Below are positions 9,520-18,492 of a DNA stretch of 64,000 nt, piece by piece. Position numbers and translations under genes: made by a program. The DNA comes from JBGAJN01 sp044224905. Lineage in GTDB: Bacteria; Verrucomicrobiota; Verrucomicrobiia; Limisphaerales; JBGAJN01. The stretch spans positions 620,001 through 684,000 of the forward strand of contig JBGAJN010000002.1 of the NCBI GenBank assembly GCA_044224905.1, written 5' to 3'. Numbering within the stretch: position 1 is the first letter of the stretch; each line of letters starts with the position of its first letter. Under the pieces are notes generated by a model. It did no database searches. It saw only the letters and a list, made by a program, of their open reading frames with translations, and was not told the DNA's origin.

Positions 9520-10338
9520 GTGAAAGCCGCGTGCGTTTTGCTGATGTTGCTGGCGACCGCTTTGGTCGCCGCCACCCCACCGGATGAATCAGCGCTGGTA
9601 AGTTTCAAGAGCGGCGAACAGACGCTCAAAGGCTGGCTTTGGAGACCTCCGGGCACAGGGCCGTTTCCCGCTGTCATTTACAATCACGGCAGCGAGAAGA
9701 CGCCCGGATGGTTCCCGACCCTCGGCCAGTTCTGGACCAGCAACGGATTCATTTTCTTCGTCCCGCATCGCTCCGGTCACGGGCGTTCGCCCGGCGAATA
9801 CGTTGTGGACCTGCAAGACAAGTTTCGTGCGGGGGAAAAGGACACCAACACGATTCAGCGCTACATCGTCAGCCTCCACGAGCGGTTTAACGCCGACGTC
9901 GTCGCTGCGGTGAACTGGCTCAAGACACAGCCCGACGTGGACACCAACCGCCTCGTTGTCTCCGGCATTTCGTACGGCGGCATCCAGACCGTGCTGACAG
10001 CGGAAAAGCAACTCGGCGTGAAAGCATTCGTGACCTTTTCACCGGGCGCGATGTCGTGGCGCGGTAATCCGTTGCTTCGCGAGCGCTTGCTCGAAGCCGT
10101 GAAGCACGCCAAGGCGCCGATGTTTCTGCTGCAGGCCAAGAACGACTACAACCTCGGTCCCTACGAGTTGCTTGGCGGCGAACTCAACCACAAGACCGCG
10201 CCGAATCGCGCGAAATTGTATCCGGTGTTTGGCGCCGCGGATAATCCGCACGATGGCCACGGCGGCTTCGCCGTGCGCGGGAGTGATGTGTGGGGCAAAG
10301 ATGTGCTGCAGTTTCTGAACGAAGCGATGAAGCGATGA
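9520..10338 (+). CDS. Exported alpha/beta hydrolase, dienelactone hydrolase-like
   Basis: About 272 residues from a GTG at 9520, which opens a clean signal peptide (VKAACVLLMLLATALVAA). Family marks are AVIYNHGSEKTPGWFP, HRSGHGRSPGEY, the nucleophile elbow SGISYGGIQT, QAKNDYNLGP (likely acid) and NPHDGHGGFAV (His). It resembles the dienelactone hydrolase / prolyl-oligopeptidase-like group; the substrate is unknown. The start is uncertain: an in-frame ATG at 9418 would overlap the previous gene by 71 bases and put Arg-rich sequence before the signal peptide, and another ATG lies at 9544. No clear ribosome-binding site decides between them. It follows the TIM-barrel gene by about 31 bases and converges with the Gfo/Idh gene. 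Confidence 0.78.
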   Translation: MKAACVLLMLLATALVAATPPDESALVSFKSGEQTLKGWLWRPPGTGPFPAVIYNHGSEKTPGWFPTLGQFWTSNGFIFFVPHRSGHGRSPGEYVVDLQDKFRAGEKDTNTIQRYIVSLHERFNADVVAAVNWLKTQPDVDTNRLVVSGISYGGIQTVLTAEKQLGVKAFVTFSPGAMSWRGNPLLRERLLEAVKHAKAPMFLLQAKNDYNLGPYELLGGELNHKTAPNRAKLYPVFGAADNPHDGHGGFAVRGSDVWGKDVLQFLNEAMKR

Positions 10339-10347
10339 TCGCTTCGG

Positions 10348-11289
10348 TCAGGCCATCACTTCCGCGAGTGTCACCTCGCGACCGAGCTTGAGGGAACGCT
10401 TGCCCGCTTCAAGCGCGGCGATGAGTTCGACTTCCTCCTCGATGGGCACGGATTCCTTTCCGGTCTTCAGGTAGTCGAGGAACGCTTCCAGCAGATACGA
10501 GTAAAGATTCGCGAGGTCGGGTTTGATCGAACGCCAGCCTTTCTGGCCGTAGAGATTGATCTGGTAGCCCGCGCTCATCCATTCCTTCTCGCCGACGAGC
10601 ACAACGACGTCGCGATGATCAGCGAAGCGCACGCGTGCGACGTTGAGGCCGGGTTGGCCGACGTTCATCGCCGAAACCGCGCCGGGTCCGAGGACGGCGT
10701 AAGCCATCGAGAGCGCGTGGATTCCGTAGTAAACGAGTTCGTTACCGCACGCGACGCTCGCGAGATGCACCTGACCGATCTGCGGCAACTCCGTGCGCAA
10801 CTTCACGACGTCGGGCACGAAGCGCAGCGAACTGCACGACATGAATTTCGTTTTATGCGCGCGCGCGATCTTGGCGATGCGCTGCGCCTCCTTCGCCGTC
10901 ATCGCGAGCGGCTTGTCGCAGAAGACGGGAACACCTTTTTTGAGCGGATGCTCGGCGTATTTCCACTGCGCGCCGGAACCGTCATCGATGATCAGCACGG
11001 CATCCACGCCGTCGCAGGCTTCCTCGGGCGAGTCGCAAACTTTCTCGATGCCGCAAATGTCCGCGAGCTTCTGCGCCCATTCCTTCTGCGGATCCCACAC
11101 GCGCACGACCTTTGCGCCGTCGAGCTTGCGCTGCGACCGGACGAACGTGCCCTGCCACAGCGCCTTCACTTTCACGTCGTCGAAACCGTTGAACGTCGTG
11201 GAAAACGCGGTGCCGTGATGCGAACCGGGCGTGCGGGGAGCGTCGAGGTAACCGTACGTGGCAGCGGAGATGAGGCCGAGCTTGAGCAT
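10348..11289 (-). CDS. Gfo/Idh/MocA family oxidoreductase
   Basis: A 313-residue NAD(P)-dependent dehydrogenase-like protein. The N-terminal Rossmann half contains AKVVRVWDPQKEWAQKLADICG, DAVLIIDDGSGAQWKYAEHPLKKGVPVFCDKP shown in part as VPVFCDKPLAMTAKEA. The Cys-Asp-Lys-Pro motif is the usual [ED]KP catalytic lysine signature of the Gfo/Idh family. The C-terminal half would be the alpha/beta substrate domain (GNELVYYGIHALSMAY carries the expected His). No export signal is seen, so it is probably cytoplasmic. Such enzymes oxidise or reduce sugars and inositols; the specific substrate cannot be read from the sequence. It ends 9 bases from the stop of the convergent hydrolase gene. Confidence 0.85.
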   Translation of the reverse strand: MLKLGLISAATYGYLDAPRTPGSHHGTAFSTTFNGFDDVKVKALWQGTFVRSQRKLDGAKVVRVWDPQKEWAQKLADICGIEKVCDSPEEACDGVDAVLIIDDGSGAQWKYAEHPLKKGVPVFCDKPLAMTAKEAQRIAKIARAHKTKFMSCSSLRFVPDVVKLRTELPQIGQVHLASVACGNELVYYGIHALSMAYAVLGPGAVSAMNVGQPGLNVARVRFADHRDVVVLVGEKEWMSAGYQINLYGQKGWRSIKPDLANLYSYLLEAFLDYLKTGKESVPIEEEVELIAALEAGKRSLKLGREVTLAEVMA

Positions 11290-11445
11290 GGAAAAAGGCT
11301 ACCGAGCGGCGGCCTTGCCGGCAATAGGGAGAATCCTACATGCGATGCGGGAGGATTCTCTATGGCCGGTGCGAAGGCGGGGCGATAGCGTGGCCGTCGA
11401 ATAAGCCACGTCGCGAATACGTTTACTCTTCAACTCAACTCCATC

Positions 11446-12546
11446 ATGCAACACTCCGAATACCTTTTCCCCCATCGCCTCGGCCGCCGCGACTTTTTGA
11501 AGATGGCCGGCACCACCGCCGCTGCGCTCGCCGTTCCGCTCGTGAACACCGCCTCGGCCGCGGCGCCCGCGCGCATCGGCAGCGGTAAGTGGACGTACAC
11601 GCTCGACGAGAATTGGGGCAAGCTGCCCGAGGGCATGAGCTACGGTTTCGGCTGCGGCATTGTCGCGGACTCGAAGGATCGCATCTATGTCACGTCGCGC
11701 TCGGCGAGTCCGTGCGTGGCGGTGTTTGATCGACATGGGAAATTGCTCGAGACGTGGAGCAAGGACTTCGGCGACAAAGTGGGTTACACCACCGAGCAAA
11801 TCGTCGCGACGGCGCACGGTGTTTATTGGAGCAAGGAAGGCAAGGACGAGTTCCTCTATTTCACCGAGAACGTCGGCAAGGCGGACGCGACTCTCGGCAA
11901 GCGCGTTTACAAGACCGACCTGAAGGGCAGGGTGCTCTACACGATCGGCAACGTGGAAAAAGAAACCTCCACCTCGCATAAATTCACCTGGACGAGCCCG
12001 ACGGATGTTGCCGTCGCGCCCAATGGCGACATCTACGTCGTGGACGGCTACGGCAGCCAGATCGTCAGCCGGTTCGACAAGAATTTCAAACACCTCAAGA
12101 CCATCGGCGGGCGCAGCACCAAGAAAGGGGTCGATGCCGAGCACGGCTTGTTCAACACCTGCCACGGTATTTGGGTCAACACGCTGCGCCAGGAGCCGGA
12201 GATCTACATCGCCGACCGCGCGAACAGCCGCTACGAAGTCTACGATCTCGAATTGAATTACAAGCGCACGATCAGCGGCGACTTCGTCCGCACGCCGTGC
12301 TGCTTCTACCAGCACAAGGATCACCTCTACATTCCCGACCTCGGCGGAATCGTGGCCATCATCGACGCGAAGGATCAAGTGGTGGCGAAACTCGGCGACG
12401 GTCGCGGCAAGCCGGACAACAAGACGAACCCCGCGCTCTTCGCCACGCCGCACGCGCTCACCGTCGATTCCCACGGCGATCTCTACGTGGTGGAATGGCT
12501 GCCCTTCGGCCGCCCGCGCAAGTTCAAGCACACGCCGATGGCGTGA
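11446..12546 (+). CDS. Tat-exported NHL-repeat beta-propeller protein
   Basis: A 366-residue protein with a strong twin-arginine signal (GRRDFLKMAGTTAAALAVP). The rest is a six-bladed NHL/SMP-30-like propeller: repeats end in VADSKDRIYVTSR, VAVAPNGDIYVVDGYGSQI, TCHGIWVN, PEIYIADRANSRYEVYD and LTVDSHGDLYVVEW. Similar exported propellers in PVC bacteria are annotated as peptidylamidoglycolate-lyase-like or NHL proteins. Their activity is not established and may be binding rather than catalysis. It stands alone between the divergent Gfo/Idh gene (156 bases away) and a convergent gene 28 bases downstream. Confidence 0.85.
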   Translation: MQHSEYLFPHRLGRRDFLKMAGTTAAALAVPLVNTASAAAPARIGSGKWTYTLDENWGKLPEGMSYGFGCGIVADSKDRIYVTSRSASPCVAVFDRHGKLLETWSKDFGDKVGYTTEQIVATAHGVYWSKEGKDEFLYFTENVGKADATLGKRVYKTDLKGRVLYTIGNVEKETSTSHKFTWTSPTDVAVAPNGDIYVVDGYGSQIVSRFDKNFKHLKTIGGRSTKKGVDAEHGLFNTCHGIWVNTLRQEPEIYIADRANSRYEVYDLELNYKRTISGDFVRTPCCFYQHKDHLYIPDLGGIVAIIDAKDQVVAKLGDGRGKPDNKTNPALFATPHALTVDSHGDLYVVEWLPFGRPRKFKHTPMA

Positions 12547-12574
12547 GCGCGCTGTGGGAGAGAATTTCCGGTGA

Positions 12575-13294
12575 CTACTTGGAGTCCGGCACGATGTCGT
12601 CCGCATTGACCTTGATCAACTTGCCGTCCCCCGTGGTAATCCAGACCGTATCGCTCATCCGTCCGGAAATCTTGCCCTGAATCGTGCTTCCGTCTTTCAG
12701 GCGGATGGTTTTTAGATCAGCCACCACCGTCGGCGGCTTCTTCTGCTTGGGATTGTCGGATTCCGTCCACGCTTCGGGGATGAACTTTTTGCCGTCACAA
12801 ACGGTGCAATTGAGAACGCCGGTGCCGGCGCACACGGCGCATTTGACCTTGGTCGTGCCGCTGCAAACGGTGCATTTGCCGATGTTCACCGGCTCACCGT
12901 TTTGGATGGTGACCACCTCTCCGACGTGGCCTTGGTTCCACGAAACAAAGCCGCCGTTGCGCGTGGGAAATTTCCGCCAGAGTTCATTCGGGTTGTGGCC
13001 GGCCACGTTCTGGCGCTCCCAACTGCCTTGCGACAGTTTCAGGCAAGGACCGGGACAAACTACTTCGCCCTTATGGCAGCGCGCCCGACACGCGATCTGA
13101 CCGGTGGCGCTACACGCGAAACAATTCTTTTCTCCGGGCCCTGGCTTAGCGGGCGCGGCCGCCGCCCCGGCGGCACCGCCAGGCAATGCCCCCTGCGACG
13201 TTGCGCCGGTGTTGGGTTGGGCGAACCAAGTTTTGTAGGCAAGGAATCCTCCAACTCCGACCACGAGGAGAAATAAAAAGGATTTGGAATCCAT
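12575..13294 (-). CDS. Membrane-anchored protein with DnaJ-type Cys repeats and an SH3-like C-terminus
   Basis: A 239-residue protein with one N-terminal membrane segment (SFLFLLVVGVGGFLAYKTW), then a Gly/Ala/Pro linker. Two cysteine-rich clusters follow. The first has Cys at about 58, 61, 69, 73, 80 and 84. The second has three CxxC pairs at 141/144, 152/155 and 163/166 in the pattern CxxCxGxxxxxC, as in the DnaJ zinc-finger domain. The last 50 residues (KTIRLKDGSTIQGKISG) resemble a small beta-barrel found in many PVC exported proteins. It has no J domain, so it is not a DnaJ chaperone; metal binding or a scaffold role is likely. ATG 13294 was chosen because it starts at the membrane anchor; the frame runs further upstream only as Arg-rich sequence. 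Confidence 0.8.
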   Translation of the reverse strand: MDSKSFLFLLVVGVGGFLAYKTWFAQPNTGATSQGALPGGAAGAAAAPAKPGPGEKNCFACSATGQIACRARCHKGEVVCPGPCLKLSQGSWERQNVAGHNPNELWRKFPTRNGGFVSWNQGHVGEVVTIQNGEPVNIGKCTVCSGTTKVKCAVCAGTGVLNCTVCDGKKFIPEAWTESDNPKQKKPPTVVADLKTIRLKDGSTIQGKISGRMSDTVWITTGDGKLIKVNADDIVPDSK

Positions 13295-13772
13295 AATACG
13301 CGGTGAATCCGGCTCGGCTTTCTTGACGGGAGCTTTCCACCTTTTGGAACGCGGCGCAACACGAGAGTGCCGGCTTGAATATCGCGCGTCGCCCGTGGCG
13401 TGAAGACGCATTGTTCTGGCGAGCCTCCGTGCCTGCGTCGGCTGGTCGCCGCTCCGAGCAGGCTGCTGTGGCGTGGTCGTCAATGCAGCAGCGGGTGAGT
13501 TGCTAAACCGACCATTGATTTCGAAGGCCCATCCGGTGACGCACCATCGCCGTCAGATGATGAGCGTAAGCGCTGCGTGACGGACGGTTCGGCGCACGTG
13601 GTTTCGAACTCGCGTCAGGTGAGGCGGGCGGGCTTGCCTGGCACCAACACGGGCTGGTGCATTGAACGAACCAAGCTTATCGGCATGGTTGACCTGATGG
13701 GGAGGCTGCGGGTCAGAGACAACGCTCCGGAGCCCGCCTCTGCGAGGCACCGCACCTACCTTGGCCGCACGT
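13295..13772. other. 478-base intergenic stretch without a supported gene
   Basis: Between the starts of the Cys-repeat gene and the end of the DUF1080 gene. I find no frame with protein-like composition: short frames here are Arg/Pro-rich and look like noise from high G+C. No tRNA, strong hairpin or IS end was recognised. It should hold the promoter of the minus-strand gene starting at 13294. Confidence 0.5.
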
Positions 13773-14405
13773 TCACGGCAGTTCTTCGATTGTGATGTCT
13801 TTGTACCACGCTTCGCTCGGCGGGCCGCCGTGGATTTGTACGGCGATGATGCCGTGGTCGGGGATTCCGGGCTCGGTCTCGACGTAGTCCACAGTCTGGA
13901 CGCCGTTGATCGCGAGAACGATTCGTTTGCGCTCGCAGCGGATGACATATTCGTTCCACTCATCACGCTTGAGGACTTTGTTCACCTGTTCCATGTCTGA
14001 GTTCGCGAGGACTTTCTTGCGGCGCGATTCGTCGTAGAGGCAGCCCCACCATTTCGGATCGCCCATGTCGGCCTGGTAGCCGCTGACTTCGTGATGATTG
14101 GGGATGCGTTCGGTGCGGATCTGAATGCCGGCGTTGGCCTTCTCGCCACCGAGCAGTTTGAATTTCACCCGCAGCACGAAGTTGGTGTAGCGGCGCGTGG
14201 TGCAGAGAAACTCGTTGCGCGGCACCTTCTCGTTCAAGTTGCCACCGACGAGCGCGCCGTCCTTGATTCGCCAAGTCTTGGCGATGTCGCCTTCCCAGCC
14301 GTTGAAAGTCTTGCCATCGAAGAGGGAAACGGGTCCGCGCTTTTCCGCGGCGGTGCTGGTGAGGGCAAGGCCGGCGAGGAGGCAGGTGAAGAGGAATGTT
14401 TTCAT
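13773..14405 (-). CDS. Exported DUF1080 (3-keto-disaccharide hydrolase / LamG-like) protein
   Basis: A 210-residue protein with a signal peptide (MKTFLFTCLLAGLALTSTAAE) followed by SLFDGKTFNGWEGD, WRIKDGALVGG, NFVLRVKFKLL, NAGIQIRTERIPNHHEVSGYQ, EWNEYVIRCERKRIVLAING and GIIAVQIHGGPPSEAWYKDI. This is the full DUF1080 pattern: a concanavalin-like sandwich typical of PVC bacteria. Some family members hydrolyse 3-keto-glycosides, so activity on oxidised sugars is a reasonable guess. A start 324 bases upstream is open, but it overlaps the terminator and the typA end and encodes Ser/Arg-rich sequence, so ATG 14405 at the signal peptide is preferred. The gene is downstream of typA but separated from it by a terminator. 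Confidence 0.92.
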   Translation of the reverse strand: MKTFLFTCLLAGLALTSTAAEKRGPVSLFDGKTFNGWEGDIAKTWRIKDGALVGGNLNEKVPRNEFLCTTRRYTNFVLRVKFKLLGGEKANAGIQIRTERIPNHHEVSGYQADMGDPKWWGCLYDESRRKKVLANSDMEQVNKVLKRDEWNEYVIRCERKRIVLAINGVQTVDYVETEPGIPDHGIIAVQIHGGPPSEAWYKDITIEELP

Positions 14406-14482
14406 GCGTGAGGGACGAATAGCGCGCTGGCTTCGCGCTGGCGAGCGGGAAAAGTGTGAAGCAATTCCGTGCGTACAGAAAT

Positions 14483-14508
14483 ACAGCCACGGACGAATCC
14501 GTGGCTGT
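14483..14508 (-). terminator. Intrinsic terminator after typA
   Basis: A perfect 11-base inverted repeat (14483-14493 with 14498-14508) around a 4-base loop, starting 34 bases past the typA stop. Read on the minus strand, the stem is followed by ATTTCTG, a short T-rich tract. Stem strength and position fit a rho-independent terminator that separates typA from the DUF1080 gene. Confidence 0.75.
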
Positions 14509-14541
14509 GTGAAGTCGTGCGAGCGGAATGCCGCCTGGAGA

Positions 14542-16389
14542 TTATTCTTCGATGAACTTGATCGAGCGCGCTTTTTCGGAGCGCTTGCGCTTGTTCTCGT
14601 CGAGTTCCTTCTTGCGAAGGCGGAGATTCTTCGGCGTGGCTTCGACGTATTCGTCGACGTCGATGTATTCGAGCGCGCGTTCGAGTGAGAGGCGGAGCGG
14701 CGGCGCGAGCTGGATGCCCTTACCGTCACCTTGCGAACGCATGTTGGTGAGGCGCTTTTCCTTCACCGGATTGACGGGGATGTCGTTCTCGCGGGCGTTT
14801 TCGCCGACGATCATGCCGACGTAAATCTGGTCGCCGGGTTCGACCATCAAGCGGCCGCGTTCCTGCACCATGTTCAGCGCGTAGGAGGTGGCTTCGCCGT
14901 TGTCCATTGAGACGAGCGAACCGTTCTTGCGCGCGGCAATTTCGCCGCGGTCTTCGCCGTATTCGTGGAAGAGATGGCTCATGACGCCCATGCCCTTGGT
15001 CGAGTTGACGAGGTCGGTTTCGAAACCGATGAGGCCGCGCATCGGCACCAAGGCTTCGACGGAAACCTGGTTGCCGACGTGATTCATGTTCGTGATCTGC
15101 GCTTTCCGGCCGGAAAGGTTTTCCATGATCGTGCCGAGGTTTTCGCTCGGAACTTCCACGAACAACTTTTCAATCGGTTCGAGCGATTCGCCGTTCGGGC
15201 CTTTTTTCCAGAGCACTTCCGGGCGGGATACAAGCACTTCGTGGCCTTCGCGGCGCATCTGTTCGACGAGAATCGCGATCTGCATTTCGCCACGACCGGA
15301 GACGGCGAAGATTTTCGGATCGCTGGTCTGCGCGATGCGCAGGGCGACGTTCGTGCGGATTTCCTTCACGAGCCGGTCCCAGATGTGACGCGCGGTGACG
15401 AGTTTGCCGTCCTGACCGGCGAGCGGGCCGTCGTTGACGGCGAATTGCATCTGAATCGTTGGCGGGTCGATCGGGATATAGGGCAGGGCGGGGCGCGCTT
15501 CGCTGTCGCAAATTGTTTCGCCAATGAACACGTCTTCGAAGCCCGTGAGGCCCACGATGTCGCCGGCGTGCGCTTCCTGCACTTCGATACGCTTCATGCC
15601 TTCGAAGTGATAGATCGCGGTGATTTTGTTCTTCGAGATCTTGCCGTTACCGTGGCGGCAGATGGCGGGATCACCCACCTTGACCTTGCCTTCGTAAATC
15701 TTGCCGAACGCGATACGGCCGAGGTAGTCGGAGTAATCGAGGTTGGCGACGAGCACCTGGAAGCCGACGCCGGCTTTCGCACGCGGCGGCGGGATGTGCT
15801 TCACGATGGCGTCGAAGAGCGGTTCCATCGTGCCCGTGACGTGTTCGAGTTCGGTCTTGGCGTAACCCTGCTTGGCCGAGCAATAGATGAAAGGGAAGTC
15901 GAGCTGTTCGTCCGTCGCGTTGAGCGACATGAACAATTCAAACACCTGATCGAGCACCTTCTTGGGCTGGGCGTTGTCGCGGTCGATCTTGTTGATGACC
16001 ACGATCGGCTTGGCGCCGGCTTCGAGAGCCTTGCGGAGCACGAAGCGGGTTTGTGCCTGCGGACCTTCCGCGGAATCCACGACGAGCAGCACGCCGTCGA
16101 TCATGTTCATGATACGCTCCACCTCTCCGCCGAAGTCGGCGTGTCCGGGAGTGTCCACGATGTTGATGTGGTAATTCTTGTATTTGAATGCGGCGTTCTT
16201 CGCGCGGATGGTGATGCCCTTTTCCTTTTCGAGGTCCATCGAATCCATGAGGCGTTCCTCTTGGGACTCGTGCTGGTTGGCGCGGAAAGTTCCGGATTGT
16301 TTCAGGAGGCAATCGACGAGCGTGGTCTTGCCGTGGTCAACGTGTGCGATGATCGCGATATTTCGAATGTGCTGCATATCAAATTCCAT
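14542..16389 (-). CDS. typA: Ribosome-associated translational GTPase TypA/BipA
   Basis: A 615-residue GTPase of standard family length. All G-motifs are visible: G1 IAHVDHGKTTLVD, the switch region DLEKEKGITIRAKN (G2 Thr), G3 DTPGHADFGGEVERI, G4 INKIDRDNA and G5 YCSAKQG. Domain 2, the EF-G-like domains III/V and the BipA-specific C-terminal domain (NEGEATSYALNMVQERGR type, GMIVGENARENDIPVN, LTNMRSQG) follow. TypA binds the ribosome and supports subunit assembly and growth under stress, especially cold. The long frame opens at 16596, but homologues start at MxHIRNIAIIAHVDHG, so ATG 16389 (or the ATG at 16377) is correct. It is divergent from the L,D-transpeptidase gene with 190 bases between them. 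Confidence 0.97.
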   Translation of the reverse strand: MEFDMQHIRNIAIIAHVDHGKTTLVDCLLKQSGTFRANQHESQEERLMDSMDLEKEKGITIRAKNAAFKYKNYHINIVDTPGHADFGGEVERIMNMIDGVLLVVDSAEGPQAQTRFVLRKALEAGAKPIVVINKIDRDNAQPKKVLDQVFELFMSLNATDEQLDFPFIYCSAKQGYAKTELEHVTGTMEPLFDAIVKHIPPPRAKAGVGFQVLVANLDYSDYLGRIAFGKIYEGKVKVGDPAICRHGNGKISKNKITAIYHFEGMKRIEVQEAHAGDIVGLTGFEDVFIGETICDSEARPALPYIPIDPPTIQMQFAVNDGPLAGQDGKLVTARHIWDRLVKEIRTNVALRIAQTSDPKIFAVSGRGEMQIAILVEQMRREGHEVLVSRPEVLWKKGPNGESLEPIEKLFVEVPSENLGTIMENLSGRKAQITNMNHVGNQVSVEALVPMRGLIGFETDLVNSTKGMGVMSHLFHEYGEDRGEIAARKNGSLVSMDNGEATSYALNMVQERGRLMVEPGDQIYVGMIVGENARENDIPVNPVKEKRLTNMRSQGDGKGIQLAPPLRLSLERALEYIDVDEYVEATPKNLRLRKKELDENKRKRSEKARSIKFIEE

Positions 16390-16579
16390 ATTCCGGCGGA
16401 CCGGAGCCGCGTAGTGTCGCTGCTGGGGCAAAAAGGTCAAGAACTCATCCAGAGAAATGCGCGGGCGGGGGAGGTGGCTATTTGGCAACCTGCTGGTGAA
16501 GTGCTTGTGAATATCCTCCGAACAACTCCCGCTATCCAAATGGCGCCGCTTCGCCATACTCGCGCGGGCTTGTGTCCTC

Positions 16580-17809
16580 ATGTCGCAGCTGTACACGAAA
16601 TATTCTTTGCAGAAGACCCGGCGAAAAACGCCGACGATCGGCTATGTCGTGCTGTCGGTTGCGCTGCTGACAGGCATCGGCTGGATTTGGTGGAGCTCCG
16701 TGCAGCAGGCGAAGGATGAACCCGTCGACAAGTTCCCTTCGGCGAGCAAATCCACCAACCTCCTTGCGCATCCCGTCAACCGCGCCGCCGCGGCGTCGAA
16801 GAACATCCCGCAGAAAAGTGCGGCAACCACGCGCGTCGCGTCGCTGCCCAAATCCGCCTACACCACGTCTGCGCCGCCACAGATCGCCGTTAAACCGACG
16901 AACTTGGCGTTGCGTCCAGTTGCCACAAGTTCCCCGACACCCGCGGCTCCGGTCGCGCGTGTGCAGACTGTTTACGAAGCCCAGCTGGCGCTCGATCGGC
17001 TGGGCATTTCCTCCGGCTCGATCGATGGTGCGATCGGCAGTCAGACCCGCGCGGCGTTGATCGCCTTTCAACAATGGAAGCGCCTCCCCGTCACCGGTCA
17101 GCTCGACGCCGCCACGAAGGCCGCGCTCTCGCTTGGCGAAGCTGCGCAAAGGACTTACACTGTGACGGACGATGACCTCGCGCGCTTGCGGCCGACGGCC
17201 AGCACGTGGCTCGGCAAGTCGCAGCAGGACCGGCTCGACTTCGAGAACCTCCTCGAACTCGTTGCGGAGAAATCCCACGCGCATCCGGGTTTCATCCGGC
17301 GGATCAATCCCGAGGTCAATTGGACCAACGTCACCGCCGGCACCACCATCGTCGTGCCCAACGCGGAGCGCGCCGCTCCGCGCATCAAGGCCGCGTTCAT
17401 CCGGATTCATCTCGCCGGCAAATCGCTCGACGCCTTCGATGCGAACACCAACCTCCTCGCGCACTTCCCGTGCAGCATCGCGCAACGCGTGGAGAAACGG
17501 CCCGTGGGCGAACTGCACGTGAAAGTCATCGCTCCGAATCCGAACTACACGTTCGATCCCGCCATCTTCCCCGAGTCCGCCGAAGCGCGCGGCATCAAGA
17601 CCAAGCTCATCCTCCCGCCGGGGCCGAACAATCCCGTGGGCGTGGCATGGATCGGACTCGACCTCCCGGGCTACGGCATCCACGGCACGCCGTCGCCGGA
17701 AGCAGTGGGCCGCACCGAATCGCACGGGTGCTTCCGCTTGGCGAACTGGAACGCGGAGTATCTGCTGAAGCTGGTGTGGGTCGAAATGCCGGTGATCGTG
17801 GAGCCATGA
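16580..17809 (+). CDS. L,D-transpeptidase (YkuD) with peptidoglycan-binding and LysM-like domains
   Basis: A 409-residue protein with one N-terminal membrane anchor (about residues 19-41, IGYVVLSVALLTGIGWIWW). A Ser/Pro/Ala-rich linker leads to a PG_binding_1 domain near 131-188 (QLALDRLGISSGSIDGAIG, TRAALIAFQQWKRLPVTG). A LysM-like stretch near 193-270 ends in WTNVTAGTTIVVPN. The YkuD catalytic domain from about 272 has GYGIHGTPSPEAVGRTESHGCFRLAN; the Cys at about 384 in SHGCFRL is the nucleophile. It would form 3-3 peptidoglycan cross-links or attach proteins to the wall in the periplasm. The neighbour typA is divergent and functionally unrelated. Confidence 0.93.
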   Translation: MSQLYTKYSLQKTRRKTPTIGYVVLSVALLTGIGWIWWSSVQQAKDEPVDKFPSASKSTNLLAHPVNRAAAASKNIPQKSAATTRVASLPKSAYTTSAPPQIAVKPTNLALRPVATSSPTPAAPVARVQTVYEAQLALDRLGISSGSIDGAIGSQTRAALIAFQQWKRLPVTGQLDAATKAALSLGEAAQRTYTVTDDDLARLRPTASTWLGKSQQDRLDFENLLELVAEKSHAHPGFIRRINPEVNWTNVTAGTTIVVPNAERAAPRIKAAFIRIHLAGKSLDAFDANTNLLAHFPCSIAQRVEKRPVGELHVKVIAPNPNYTFDPAIFPESAEARGIKTKLILPPGPNNPVGVAWIGLDLPGYGIHGTPSPEAVGRTESHGCFRLANWNAEYLLKLVWVEMPVIVEP

Positions 17810-17846
17810 GGACCGCGCTCCATTCTGGGCGATTGCGCATCGGGTA

Positions 17847-18419
17847 TTAATTTGCCTGAGATATTCCTGGGTCGGATTTCTTCCGCCTCCGCATATGGAT
17901 GATGGCGACAATTACCCCAATCAGTCCACCGAGGTAGCCGGCATTGTGGATATACGCGACCCGCACGAACGCGCGCGAGTCAGTTATTCCCAAGTTGGTG
18001 CATGTATCGTCCCAGTTTGAAAAATCCGCCGACGGAATAATTCCCAGGACGTAGCCCGCGACGGCAGCAGCCAGCGCAAAGCCAAGGATGATCGCGAATC
18101 CGATCAGGCTCCGCCGTAGGGCTACCGCCAGCGGCCAGATGGGGACGGCGATACGCGCGAGAAACCAGCCCGAGAAAAATCCCACCCACCACGTCGCCAG
18201 AAACCCGACCTCAGCGACGAACCCGCGAACCGGAAGGCCGAAGTTCGCGTAGTCGAACTGATGGAACTTCAGCTTCGTGAAGTACTCTGCGGATATCGAA
18301 TAGGTGATCTGGTCGTGAAGAATTCCGTAGAGGCCTGCGACGATGGCTCCGAGGAAAGAGATCCCGAGCATGCGCGGCAATTCGCGGAGCTTTAATTTCG
18401 GGAAGAAGAGGTTCGTCAC
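17847..18419 (-). CDS. Inner-membrane protein of unknown function, four predicted TM segments
   Basis: 190 residues with four hydrophobic stretches: LGISFLGAIVAGLYGIL, VGFLATWWVGFFSGWFLARI, LIGFAIILGFALAAAVAGYVLGI and AGYLGGLIGVIVAIIHM. The C-terminus is basic (HMRRRKKSD), which would stay in the cytoplasm. Between segments it has DQITYSISAEYFTKLKFHQFDY and IHNAGYLGG. I recognise the overall type from hypothetical membrane proteins in PVC genomes but cannot name a family. It converges with the L,D-transpeptidase gene (38 bases) and lies 73 bases downstream of another minus-strand hypothetical, with which it may be cotranscribed. Confidence 0.75.
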   Translation of the reverse strand: MTNLFFPKLKLRELPRMLGISFLGAIVAGLYGILHDQITYSISAEYFTKLKFHQFDYANFGLPVRGFVAEVGFLATWWVGFFSGWFLARIAVPIWPLAVALRRSLIGFAIILGFALAAAVAGYVLGIIPSADFSNWDDTCTNLGITDSRAFVRVAYIHNAGYLGGLIGVIVAIIHMRRRKKSDPGISQAN

Positions 18420-18492
18420 GCCGGACGAAACCTAGATAACGCTGACGTTGAAAGCGAGAGCGACAAAGCCACCCCACGGCGCCGCGTGGCGC

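Noticed and set aside
10329..10345. 7-base inverted repeat at the convergent ends of the hydrolase and Gfo/Idh genes
   Set aside because: The loop is only three bases and there is no T-tract on either strand, so a terminator cannot be supported.
12575..13294. DnaJ chaperone
   Set aside because: The Cys repeats resemble the DnaJ zinc finger, but there is no J domain or HPD motif and the protein starts with a membrane anchor.
14965..16719. A 584-codon plus-strand frame opposite typA
   Set aside because: It is antisense to an unmistakable TypA with all G-motifs. The frame runs into the L,D-transpeptidase start and has biased His/Asp/Val composition.
16532..17911. A 459-codon minus-strand frame over the L,D-transpeptidase
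   Set aside because: It is antisense to a protein with PG-binding, LysM-like and YkuD domains; no motif is seen in the shadow frame.
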